64,000 bases of DNA, taken from Malachius bipustulatus (lineage: Eukaryota; Arthropoda; Insecta; Coleoptera; Melyridae). Shown one piece after another: positions 42,458-50,986 of this stretch. The notes under the pieces were generated by a model. That model ran no database searches. It was not told the origin of the DNA and saw only the letters and a list, made by a program, of their open reading frames with translations. The DNA lies in contig OU342638.1 of the NCBI GenBank assembly GCA_910589415.1, forward strand, positions 11,014,014 to 11,078,013, in the 5' to 3' direction. Both the position numbers and the translations under genes were made by a program. Each line of letters starts with the position of its first letter. Position 1 is the first letter of the stretch.

Positions 42458-43843
42458 ATGTCGAAGGTGGAAGGAACCGTTTCCGAAGAAGGATCAGGGG
42501 CGTGCGGACCCTCCGGGCAGTCGGCGGACAAACTCAACAACTTCTTTGATAACTTGGTCCATACGGAGGAAGCGCGTACATCCTGGATATATAGGTTGAA
42601 GAAGGATGAGCTGGACGCTGAGTTGAATAAACTGGGGGTACCATGTCCGGGAACCGTAGAGGAGAAACGTAAGGCATTAGCTGGCAAGATAAGATCCCTC
42701 TCTAGGTCACCGTCCAACGCGATGGTCCCGACCAATCAAACCGGGACCCAAGGGCCTTCGATCGGTGGTGAAGCCATCGCGACTACGCAGGCCGCACCCT
42801 CGGTGCAGAACACGATGACCGCGATGCCCCCAGCGACGCACACATCGAGCGGAGCTGCAGCAAACCCGACGCAGCCCCGCCTGACCGCACCCTCCTTCGC
42901 GAACCCACCGGCGTTCTCGACACCCGGCCCGACATATTATGCGCCCCCTCAATATGTCCTCACAACGGGCCTGCCGGCTTACCGACCGACCGAACCGATA
43001 GGCCCGCCCAACGTAGCCGCATGGAACCTGCGATACGACGGCCGAACCGACGCCACCGACTTCTTAGAGCGTCTGGAAGAGCTCCGGGAAATATACGGGG
43101 TGAGTGAGGAACGAATGCTCCGCACGATGCCATTACTGTTGGAGGGGGAATGCTTGGCGTGGTACCGGAACAACTCCTGTAATATGACAACGTGGCCGAG
43201 TTTCGTACTATCGTTTCGTAACTACTTCTTCAAGAATGACTACTCCTTCGAGCTAGAAGCCGAGATTAGCCGTCGTGTACAGGGTCCGAATGAGAATGTA
43301 TTACAGTACATCACGGCCATGCAGACCTTGTTCAGGCGTCATGGTCAAATAGCTCCGCACCGCCAGCTGGACTGGATAAATCGCAACCTGCGCCCCGAAA
43401 TCAAGCAAATGTTGTGGGGCCGGCGATACGAAGACGTAGAAACGCTGATGGAAGATGCGAAATCGGCGCAGGACGTGCTGAACGAGTTGAGGGGCGCTCA
43501 CAGACTTCCTCAAGCAGAAACCGGAACACACGCATTTCACACCCCCGCCTACGCCAAAGGCAGTGACACGCGCCGAGACAGATGGCAACCGCGCGCCTCA
43601 GTCCGACCGAACCCCCAGCCGCCCATACCGAATGCGGACGGCGATACAGCGCCCCGAAAATCGGTTCGGTTCTCGCCGCCGGAGAGCCCCCGAATCATGT
43701 GCTGGAGGTGTGGGGAGACCGGACACTTCCGTAACCAATGTACAGGTCGACCCAAAATCTTCTGTTCCCGGTGTAATAAAGCCGGCGTTATGTCGCGAGA
43801 CTGTGACTGCGGCCATTCGGGAAACGAGATGAGGGGCGGGTAG
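42458..43843 (+). CDS. gag: Gag with SAP-like motif, capsid and two zinc knuckles
   Basis: 461 residues from ATG 42458. Residues about 45-80 look like a SAP motif (LKKDELDAELNKLGVPCPGT). A Pro/Ala/Thr-rich linker (about 85-185) precedes a capsid domain (about 188-350: WNLRYDGRTDATDFLERLEE, ECLAWYRNN, FELEAEISRRVQG). Residues 415-450 hold CWRCGETGHFRNQC (C-x2-C-x4-H-x4-C) and the unusual FCSRCNKAGVMSRDCDC. It packages the genomic RNA. The last codons overlap the pol frame and contain the slippery site. Confidence 0.93.
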   Translation: MSKVEGTVSEEGSGACGPSGQSADKLNNFFDNLVHTEEARTSWIYRLKKDELDAELNKLGVPCPGTVEEKRKALAGKIRSLSRSPSNAMVPTNQTGTQGPSIGGEAIATTQAAPSVQNTMTAMPPATHTSSGAAANPTQPRLTAPSFANPPAFSTPGPTYYAPPQYVLTTGLPAYRPTEPIGPPNVAAWNLRYDGRTDATDFLERLEELREIYGVSEERMLRTMPLLLEGECLAWYRNNSCNMTTWPSFVLSFRNYFFKNDYSFELEAEISRRVQGPNENVLQYITAMQTLFRRHGQIAPHRQLDWINRNLRPEIKQMLWGRRYEDVETLMEDAKSAQDVLNELRGAHRLPQAETGTHAFHTPAYAKGSDTRRDRWQPRASVRPNPQPPIPNADGDTAPRKSVRFSPPESPRIMCWRCGETGHFRNQCTGRPKIFCSRCNKAGVMSRDCDCGHSGNEMRGG

Positions 43844-43865
43844 ACACGCCGGCCGTACCCGCCCC
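43807..43865 (+). promoter_or_regulatory. -1 programmed ribosomal frameshift signal, gag to pol
   Basis: In the gag frame the bases 43819-43825 read G GGA AAC, a canonical X-XXY-YYZ slippery heptamer. After a 7-nt spacer (43826-43832), GGGGCGGGTA (43833-43842) pairs perfectly with TACCCGCCCC (43856-43865) across a 13-nt loop. The pol frame is open from 43807, just after a TGA at 43804, so it overlaps gag by 37 nt. Gag is in frame 2 and pol in frame 1, which is the -1 direction. Confidence 0.88.
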
Positions 43866-46800
43866 CACCGAACATTCACCGTCCGCATCAACCCTCGATC
43901 TCGATACTCGTCCCTTCCTACGTGTGAACATCGCAGGGGAAACGTTCCACGCACTGGTGGACACAGGCGCGACACGCACATTCATCGGACCCAAAGCAGC
44001 AACTCTCTGCCGTCGAGAAGGCGTTCCAGTAATTCGGCTGCAAGGGACGACGGCTCGTGTAGCGAGCGGAGAGTACGTCCCGGTCCTAGAAACATATTTG
44101 GTCAACATCGACGTTGAACAAGACCAGCTGAGGGCCGCCTGCTTAGTTTTACCGTCCTTACCGGTGGACATAGTGTTGGGGATGGACTTTTTGGGTACCG
44201 ACGATTTTGCGATCGCCACGGGAACGCAAAGCATCCGGATTCGAGGTAAAACGTACCACCTGAGTGTCCCGTCCGAACACAAGGTCGAGGAAAGAGTGAT
44301 GATCGAGCCAGAGGGGAGGAAGCGCCTCCCGAACCCCGACCGCAGCTGCCGTCCGAAAAATGAACGGGGGTCGGGACGAGAATGTGAATGCGCAACAGTC
44401 ACGGGGCCGAGTACCGTCCCTTCCTCACCCGAGAACGAAACGAGCGCCAGCTTACCGACTGATGAGGCCACCGCCCCCGCGCCTCACGACCACTTGACAC
44501 CGGAACAGCGCGGGCGGTTGGACGCATTCTTGAAGCGCGAGCTATCAGCGTTCGCCGCTGTTAAAGGGACTACCGACGTCGCATGCCACCGAATTAAGTT
44601 GAAACCAGGGGGCCCGATCAAACAACGACACCGCCCAATGAATCCGAAGTTGTTGGAAGTGGTAAATTCGGAGGTAGATCGCATGCTGGAGGAAGGCGTG
44701 ATTGAACCATCGAGCAGTCCGTGGAGTTCACCGGTGGTCATAGTGCGGAAGAAAGACGGGACCCCAAGGTTCTGCATTGATTTTCGGAAGGTCAATGAGG
44801 TTTCTGAAAAGGACGCGTACCCCTTGCCGTTTATTTCCGCCATTCTCGACAAGCTGCGCGAAGCCCGATACATCTCCAGTCTGGACCTTCGGCAGGGGTA
44901 CTGGCAAATTCCCTTGGCACCTGACAGTAGGCCGGTCACCGCTTTCGCCGTTCCGGGGCGTGGGCTGTTCCAGTTCCGCGTCATGGCTTTCGGCTTGCAC
45001 TCGGCGGGGGCCACTTTTCAAAGATGCCTGGACCAGATTTTGGGCCCTGAGACCGAACCCTTTGCGTTCGCGTACCTGGACGATATAATTGTGTTGGGCC
45101 GCACGTTCGAGGAACACTTGGCCAACCTGGAGGAAGTTTTCCGCCGGCTCAAGAAGGCCAATCTCGTGCTAAATCCAGATAAGTGCGAATTTTGCGCGAG
45201 TTCGCTGAAATATTTGGGCCACGTTGTCACACCCGACGGCATCGCGACCGACCCGGATAAAATCAAGTGTATCCGAGAGGTGCCGCCCCCTCAGACCGTC
45301 CGACAGCTGCGCAGATTTTTGGGAATGGCGGGGTGGTACCGTCGTTTTATTCCTAACTACGCCCGGTTGACGTGTCCGCTCACGAGCTTACTTAAAAAAT
45401 CCCGGCGCTGGCATTGGGGAGCCGAACAACAATCCGCTTTCGAGACACTGAGGAATAGTCTTACCGAGACCCCCGTCCTGACGTGTCCCGATTTCAACCG
45501 ACCGTTCACGTTGCAGACCGACGCGTCTGACGTCGGGGTCGGTGCCGCGTTGACGCAGCAAGGCGACGATGGTGAGCGGGTGATTGCGTACGCCAGTCGC
45601 ACTTTGAGCAACGCCGAGAAGAATTATACCGTAGCCGAAAAGGAGTGTCTGGCAATTGTGTGGGGCATCCAGAAAATGCGACCGTACCTGGAGGGCTACC
45701 GTTTCACCGTTATCACAGACCACCAGGCGTTGGAATACCTACGCTCGGCGAAATCACCTGCCGGCCGTATCGCCAGATGGACCTTGCACTTGCAGTCCTT
45801 TGACTTCGAAGTGGTCTACCGCAAGGGGTCGTCCAACAAGGTGGCAGATTTCCTTTCCCGCTCGGCCACCGAAGCGCCGTCGGCCGATGACGAAATCTGC
45901 GCGGCCCGCACCGCCCGACAAGACCGGGGCGCCGACACATGGTACCGCAGAAAGTTCGAAGGGGTACAGAATACCCCGGAGGCTTTCCCCGACTATCGCA
46001 TCGTAGACGGCCGACTTCACCGACGGATTACTGATTTCAGCCGGCCCTTCGAAGCGGGAACAGACGCGGAGTGGAAGATATGCGTGCCGCCGGATATGAG
46101 ACACCGCATCTTCGAGGAAAACCACGATGCGCCTACGGCCGGACACCTCGGGGTGGCGAAAACGTGCGCGCGCCTGTCCGCCAAGTATTTTTGGCCGGCA
46201 ATGTTCAGGGAAGCCGCGAGGTATGTCAGAGGGTGTCAGCACTGCCAACAGTTCAAGCCGTTTCAACGTAAACCGCCGGGTCTGATGCGACCAACCGTCG
46301 CGAACGAACCCTGGGAAACCGTCTCCATAGATCTGGTAGGCCCGTTGCCCCGCACCGCTAAGGGCAATAATTACGCCGTAGTTCTCCAGGATAAGTTCAC
46401 GAGATGGATGGAATGCCGTCCCATCCGCTCAGCGACTTCCGCCCCGATAACGCGCATGATCCTGGAGTCCGTAATCACGAAGTTCGGGTGCCCGAAAACC
46501 CTCATCTCCGACAACGGCCGCCAGTTCACGAGCAAGAGTTTCGAGGAGTTCCTGGAAAGCTGGGGAATCGGTCACCGTCTGACACCCGTGTATTCCCCCC
46601 AATGTAACCCGGTGGAGCGTCAAAACCGTACCCTGAAGACCATGCTCGCACAGTTCTGCGGCGCGGACCATAAGAAGTGGGACCAGCGAATCGCCGAGTT
46701 GTCGATGGCTTATAACACGTCACGCAACGAGACAACCGGATTTACGCCGGCGTTCTTGAACATGGGGAGGGAACTCCACGTTCCCAGTTCAGCCTTCCCG

Positions 46801-47193
46801 GTCACGGGAGACGCGACCGAAGACCCTTCCGACACCGAAATCGAACCACGCACCCGCCGTTTACGCGAATTACGCGAGCTGTACGAGCTGGTGCGGGCCC
46901 GGGTCAACCAAGCGAGCAATCAGCAGAAACATTACTACGACCTACGGCGTCGTGACTGGAGGTGCCGGGTAGGAGACCAAGTAATGAGGGCGGAACACCA
47001 TCTGTCCTCGGGGTTGAAAGGATTTGCCGCGAAGTTGGCGCCAAAGTATTCAGGCCCGTACACCGTGACAAAAGTAATTTCCCCCGTCATGTACGACTTG
47101 AAAGGGGAGACGGGTCGACGTCTCCGACGGATCCACGTAAAAGATCTGAAACCGTATGTCGCTAATCCGCCTTTCCCCACCGTCCGACCTTGA
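43807..47193 (+). CDS. pol: Pol: protease, RT, RNase H, integrase
   Basis: Made as a Gag-Pol fusion by -1 frameshift; the first Met-like start (GTG 43924) is not needed. Domains: retropepsin VDTGATRTFIG (about 43957) with IVLGMDFL; RT with VVIVRKKDGTPRFCIDFRKV, YWQIPLAPDSR and YLDD (45073-45084); RNase H at TDASDVGVGAALTQQ with ITDHQALEYL; integrase with H-x-H...GCQHCQQF and DDE blocks SIDLVGPL, SDNGRQFTS and NPVERQNRT. The C-terminus has a GPY/F-type module (KYSGPYTVTKVISPVMYDLK). There are no stops. Pol ends at TGA 47191-47193. Confidence 0.95.
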   Translation: MRPFGKRDEGRVDTPAVPAPTEHSPSASTLDLDTRPFLRVNIAGETFHALVDTGATRTFIGPKAATLCRREGVPVIRLQGTTARVASGEYVPVLETYLVNIDVEQDQLRAACLVLPSLPVDIVLGMDFLGTDDFAIATGTQSIRIRGKTYHLSVPSEHKVEERVMIEPEGRKRLPNPDRSCRPKNERGSGRECECATVTGPSTVPSSPENETSASLPTDEATAPAPHDHLTPEQRGRLDAFLKRELSAFAAVKGTTDVACHRIKLKPGGPIKQRHRPMNPKLLEVVNSEVDRMLEEGVIEPSSSPWSSPVVIVRKKDGTPRFCIDFRKVNEVSEKDAYPLPFISAILDKLREARYISSLDLRQGYWQIPLAPDSRPVTAFAVPGRGLFQFRVMAFGLHSAGATFQRCLDQILGPETEPFAFAYLDDIIVLGRTFEEHLANLEEVFRRLKKANLVLNPDKCEFCASSLKYLGHVVTPDGIATDPDKIKCIREVPPPQTVRQLRRFLGMAGWYRRFIPNYARLTCPLTSLLKKSRRWHWGAEQQSAFETLRNSLTETPVLTCPDFNRPFTLQTDASDVGVGAALTQQGDDGERVIAYASRTLSNAEKNYTVAEKECLAIVWGIQKMRPYLEGYRFTVITDHQALEYLRSAKSPAGRIARWTLHLQSFDFEVVYRKGSSNKVADFLSRSATEAPSADDEICAARTARQDRGADTWYRRKFEGVQNTPEAFPDYRIVDGRLHRRITDFSRPFEAGTDAEWKICVPPDMRHRIFEENHDAPTAGHLGVAKTCARLSAKYFWPAMFREAARYVRGCQHCQQFKPFQRKPPGLMRPTVANEPWETVSIDLVGPLPRTAKGNNYAVVLQDKFTRWMECRPIRSATSAPITRMILESVITKFGCPKTLISDNGRQFTSKSFEEFLESWGIGHRLTPVYSPQCNPVERQNRTLKTMLAQFCGADHKKWDQRIAELSMAYNTSRNETTGFTPAFLNMGRELHVPSSAFPVTGDATEDPSDTEIEPRTRRLRELRELYELVRARVNQASNQQKHYYDLRRRDWRCRVGDQVMRAEHHLSSGLKGFAAKLAPKYSGPYTVTKVISPVMYDLKGETGRRLRRIHVKDLKPYVANPPFPTVRP

Positions 47194-47270
47194 TGCCTTC
47201 CCGTGTCCGTCCAGCCGACCGGCGTTCAGCACCGCCATATTAACCCGTATACTCTTAGGACCGCTGCGAG

Positions 47271-48377
47271 ATGTCAGGCCAGGGACCGGTGCCGGAGGGC
47301 CAGGAGTGGACAACCGACCAGCTCCTGGAGGAGTTCGTGGTGGGTCGTTTCCTCGGTGAAGGGGGCTTCGGCTGCGTGCGTCAGTGCCGCTTGATCGCGC
47401 AGGCCCGCGACTGCGCGGTCAAGATGATGCGGTTGGAGCCGGAGGCCCAGGAGATGGCCTATGTGGAGGCCCTCTGCGGGCTGCGATTACACAGCCCCAA
47501 CATCGTCGAGCTGCTGTGTGCCCGAAAGGTCGGGGACATTTACTACCTCGCATTCGAGCTGGCTGAAGGGGACCTGCAACATCGAGTGGAGGTCCACGGC
47601 GCGACTGATAACGCCACCCTCACGACTCTGGGGCTCCAACTGATGCGGGCCCTGGAGTACTGCCACAACTTGGGGTTCATCCATAGAGATGTGAAGCCGC
47701 CGAACGTCCTGCTGTGGGGGTGGGGTCCGCAGATGACCGTGAAGTTGGGGGATTTTGGGCTGGCCGTAGAATGCACCTTGGGCTCCAAGGGCCGGATGGG
47801 TCGGGCGGGCACCGAAGGGTTCATGGCGCCGGAGTTGGACCAGGATAGGGAATACGACCACCGGGTAGACGTGTGGTCGTGCGGCGCCACGGTTCTGTAC
47901 GTCGCTTCCGCCGGTGAGATCATCGCCGGTGACTCCTCTCCCCCATATTGGACCGGTTGGCCCGCCGACGCCGACGAACATGGCGGCGAAGCGGCACTGG
48001 CCGCTCACGTGGCGCGCTGGTTATCCGCAGACCTCGACGTCCGACCGTCCGCGCAGGCCGCAGCCGCAACATTAATGGCGTTAGCGGCGCCCGTCCCCTC
48101 GCCAATGCAATCGGGTTGCCAGGACGACGCCTCCCAATGCCCTCCTGCCAGTGAGAAGAACCGCCGGGCGCCGATACCAACGATAAGCCGCAGCGTCCAA
48201 GCCTTGTGGGACGCCGATGTACGCTCACCCGAGCTGACAGCCAGGCTCCGATTGCTTCGTCCCCAGGGGGCCCGCACGGACCGGCGGCTGAAAGTGCAGG
48301 TCCAGACCGACTCGGGTCGCCTTATCCGGGTCAGGATACCGGCCGACTCCACTCCGCGCCGTACCCACCGTCCGTAA
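47271..48377 (+). CDS. Serine/threonine protein kinase carried by the retrotransposon
   Basis: 368 residues, 77 nt after the pol stop and in another frame. The kinase domain (about 22-277) has every key element: Gly loop GEGGFGCV (29-36), ATP-binding Lys51 in CAVK, HRDVKPPN (138-145, catalytic Asp140), DFG at 161-163, T181 and MAPE to 188, and DVWSCG (200-205). HRD-x-K-x-x-N marks a Ser/Thr kinase. The tail (280-368) is Pro/Arg-rich without a known domain. The alpha-C Glu is probably Glu66. The start MSGQG resembles the MS starts of gag and the next gene. The substrate is unknown; Gag or host factors are candidates. Ty3/Gypsy elements do not normally encode a kinase. Confidence 0.93.
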   Translation: MSGQGPVPEGQEWTTDQLLEEFVVGRFLGEGGFGCVRQCRLIAQARDCAVKMMRLEPEAQEMAYVEALCGLRLHSPNIVELLCARKVGDIYYLAFELAEGDLQHRVEVHGATDNATLTTLGLQLMRALEYCHNLGFIHRDVKPPNVLLWGWGPQMTVKLGDFGLAVECTLGSKGRMGRAGTEGFMAPELDQDREYDHRVDVWSCGATVLYVASAGEIIAGDSSPPYWTGWPADADEHGGEAALAAHVARWLSADLDVRPSAQAAAATLMALAAPVPSPMQSGCQDDASQCPPASEKNRRAPIPTISRSVQALWDADVRSPELTARLRLLRPQGARTDRRLKVQVQTDSGRLIRVRIPADSTPRRTHRP

Positions 48378-48444
48378 AGGTCCGCAGTTTTGCCAGACGG
48401 GCGCCGGCACTCCCGTGATTAATATTGCTTTTATGTCGTTGCAG

Positions 48445-49038
48445 ATGTCGGACGACGAAATGGAACTCGATTACGAGTGGAGCGACGGCTCTTCGCAGGC
48501 CTACAGCTACAGGTGGACCGACACTCCGTCCCCAGAGCCGGGCCTGCCGTGCTTCCGGGTAGCCGAGGTCGCCAAGGACCAGTCCTGCTCCGCGTCACCG
48601 TTGGAGGATGCGGGTCCAACCAGCACCGATACCGCCGTCTCGACGGGATTTCCCCAGTTTCTACCGGTTAGCGGCAGCGCTCTCTGTTGGCGATGCGGGG
48701 AATCCGGACATCTCCGGGCGGGGTGCCATGGGCCGCGGAGGTTATTTTGTTCGCGGTGCGGACTAATGGGTACCCTGTCCCGTGATTGCCGTTGTAGGGG
48801 CACCGTCGGCGTCACGAAGAGGCACGCCGACGAGCCGCGAAGGCGCACCAGGAATGAACCAGCACCCCCGTCCGCCCCGCGCAGACCCTTTACGGCGGAC
48901 AAGGCTATACAATGCACGATCCTGCCGAGCGTCGCCGGAAGTGGTGGTAAAGCGATTCGATCGCGGATGAGGAGACAGCGCGTCCGTGCGACGTCGAACC
49001 CAAAACGACGTCATGTTGAGGGAAGTACACGCGAGTGA
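48445..49038 (+). CDS. Accessory protein with gag-like zinc knuckles
   Basis: 197 residues from ATG 48445, chosen because TTTTATGTCGTTGCAG directly before it is a good splice acceptor; the frame is open slightly further up (48415). There is an acidic start (MSDDEMELDYEWSDG), then CWRCGESGHLRAGC and FCSRCGLMGTLSRDCRC, then an Arg-rich C-terminus. Both knuckles match the gag pair CWRCGETGHFRNQC and FCSRCNKAGVMSRDCDC nearly residue for residue, so the gene arose by duplicating the gag nucleocapsid. RNA binding is expected. It could act on RNA export or packaging, but that is a guess. Confidence 0.85.
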   Translation: MSDDEMELDYEWSDGSSQAYSYRWTDTPSPEPGLPCFRVAEVAKDQSCSASPLEDAGPTSTDTAVSTGFPQFLPVSGSALCWRCGESGHLRAGCHGPRRLFCSRCGLMGTLSRDCRCRGTVGVTKRHADEPRRRTRNEPAPPSAPRRPFTADKAIQCTILPSVAGSGGKAIRSRMRRQRVRATSNPKRRHVEGSTRE

Positions 49039-49361
49039 GGTCCACAGAAGTTAATTTCTTTTTTTTTACAGGGTGAGTTCATTTTTCTTTTTATCCGAGT
49101 TTGTATTATATGAGATTATTTAATGTTCTTTTTGAAGTGATAGGGCGAACTAATTTTTTGTGTGTATATAAATTTATTAGGGGGATTATTTCGTGTACAT
49201 ATTCAATTCATTGGATTAGATTTTAAGGTAGGGTTTCTTTTATGTTCTTTTTGATTGATATTCTGTTTATTTTTGTAAGGTTTGAGCGAGCCGTCCGACC
49301 CGGTAGTCAGGTAAGTTAGAAAAAAAAACTTTTTGTTTTTTTTTATCCGACGAGGGGGGGA
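49039..49361 (+). other. 3' untranslated region with polypurine tract
   Basis: T-rich, non-coding. It has a perfect donor-like CAG|GTAAGT near 49309-49316 and a GGTGAGTTC at 49071, odd so close to the 3' end. GAGGGGGGGA (49352-49361) abuts the 3' LTR as polypurine tract. Confidence 0.75.
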
Positions 49362-50982
49362 TGTAACGAAGTCCGGAAATCCGGCCTCCGTTTTTGTCTT
49401 AGTATCAGGGGTTGTGCCAGAGATTCCCAGTTATTTACGTTTTTCATTGTCTTTTGTTATTTTTAAATTAATTAAATCAATCAAATCATGAAGCAAAGTC
49501 GAGTCCCGGTTAGTTTCCCAATATTTAAATTTATTATTAATATACCTACCTACTTGGTTTTTTATACATAAGCCGTAAAAATAACATTTTTAAATCGTCG
49601 AATTCATACACCGAAGCTGAAGACTCCAATCGCCGAGGAGATAACGCTACGCGATAACGGCCGCAATCGCAGGTAAATTGATTAATCCAAGAGAAAAACA
49701 ATGTTTATCGCTAGCGTGGCTTCGATTCTTTTAGAAATTTAATAAAAATTTTTAGATTACGACCGCGGTAGGGATACGGGCATATAAGGCCGTGACGGAA
49801 AATAATCTCTCTCTCTGCTCTTCTGAATTCCGTTCAACTTAGTACTGTCCCCGAAGTGTTTTGAAAATTGTTGATTCCGACCCGTTCCGGGAATAGTGAC
49901 CGGTGTTAGTAATTGTGAGTACCTACGCAACCGTTTTAGCAAAGCCGCGACCGTCAACAGAGTTTTCCCGCAAAATAATAAGGTAGGTACCATCAAATAT
50001 TGAGTCGAATTTAATCGTGCCCGGTTGTCGTGATTCCATTTATTCCCGTCCCTCACCGAGATTAGCGACGTACCCGATAGATTAGGCTCATTAGGTGCCA
50101 GCAACCCTGTCGTAGCGTAGAGAATTATTTGGCCCTTACTAGGAGTGCACTAGGCGGTGTGTGTACCTACGGACGCGTGATACCTGACTTTCCATGCGGT
50201 GTATGGCCCGGCGAGTCAGGGGTTAACGCCGAAGTAGTTACGCGGCCATATAGGGATTCACCCCGAGGCGTAGGTGTCTTTCCATGCGGTGTTAAGCCCG
50301 GCCGGATGCCGCACCTCAGGAGTGTCTCCGTGCGAAACTGTGTATCTCTACAAAATTATCGTCTTCAGCAACTATTAGCAGGGTTACACCGCACCATACC
50401 TCTCGTTACATTTTTATCCCCGCGCACGGCCGAAATACTCCGCCGTCCGTCGTATTGTTAAATTTTTTTTTGCGAACAAGAACCGTTGCCCGTACATTTT
50501 ATTTTATTTAACCCGTATTATATTATTTTACCGACCAGTCGACTCGCTCAGATCGACCGCCGAACTTGCAATAAAATTAGTTTAATAAGGGGTACAAATA
50601 AAGCTTGTTTTCATTTATCTGTGAGTTTTATTTTGTGTGTGTATTGTTACCAATTACAACCGCCTTCTCGCCCACATCTTCGCTCCGTGAATTGCCCAGC
50701 GCTCGTGGCTCCGTGCCTAAAGACCACGTGGCCACGCACGATTTTATTTTATTGATTTTTGCGTCCAACCAACCGACCCCTGGGCTAATTCCGTCTCCAG
50801 TGAGCTACCTTAGGGACAAGGGCACCACAACGGTGTCAATTGTGTGAACAAGTTCGACAGGGAATTCAGCGAGAGATTCCCCGGGGGAGTAAACCCTTCC
50901 AAAAATCTGGCGCCCGAGACATCCGAAGGTGAGTACCGTCAAACCACGAAACCGGATCCTCAGAACGCGAACAATCGTCACA
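49362..50982 (+). repeat. 3' LTR of the kinase-bearing Gypsy
   Basis: The same as 40717-42336 apart from one extra T in the run near 50463. The target duplication ATGC follows at 50983-50986. Confidence 0.95.
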
Positions 50983-50986
50983 ATGC

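Larger units (their letters stand above)
40717..50982 (+). mobile_element. Ty3/Gypsy element carrying a protein kinase gene and a second zinc-knuckle gene
   Basis: LTRs 40717-42336 (1,620 bp) and 49362-50982 (1,621 bp) differ, as far as I can see, only by one T in a homopolymer. ATGC flanks both sides (40713-40716, 50983-50986). Order: LTR, Lys-type primer site, gag, pol (by -1 frameshift), protein kinase, zinc-knuckle protein, polypurine tract, LTR. All four genes are open. It sits inside the BEL gag-pol frame. The coding interior is markedly richer in G+C than the surroundings, suggesting a different background or recent arrival. Confidence 0.95.

Noticed and set aside
43788..47313. Many long minus-strand and +1 frames opposite gag, pol and the kinase
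   Set aside because: They are shadows caused by high G+C in the coding interior. They have no domain logic and break at random.
47157..47360. Fusion of kinase to pol by readthrough or frameshift
   Set aside because: Pol ends in its own TGA with a complete C-terminal module. The kinase has its own ATG with an upstream acceptor-like site, and no slippery site is seen at the junction.
50929..50986. N-terminal residues of the long frame that runs into BEL pol
   Set aside because: They are read from the Gypsy 3' LTR, not BEL. The BEL codons resume only after the target duplication.
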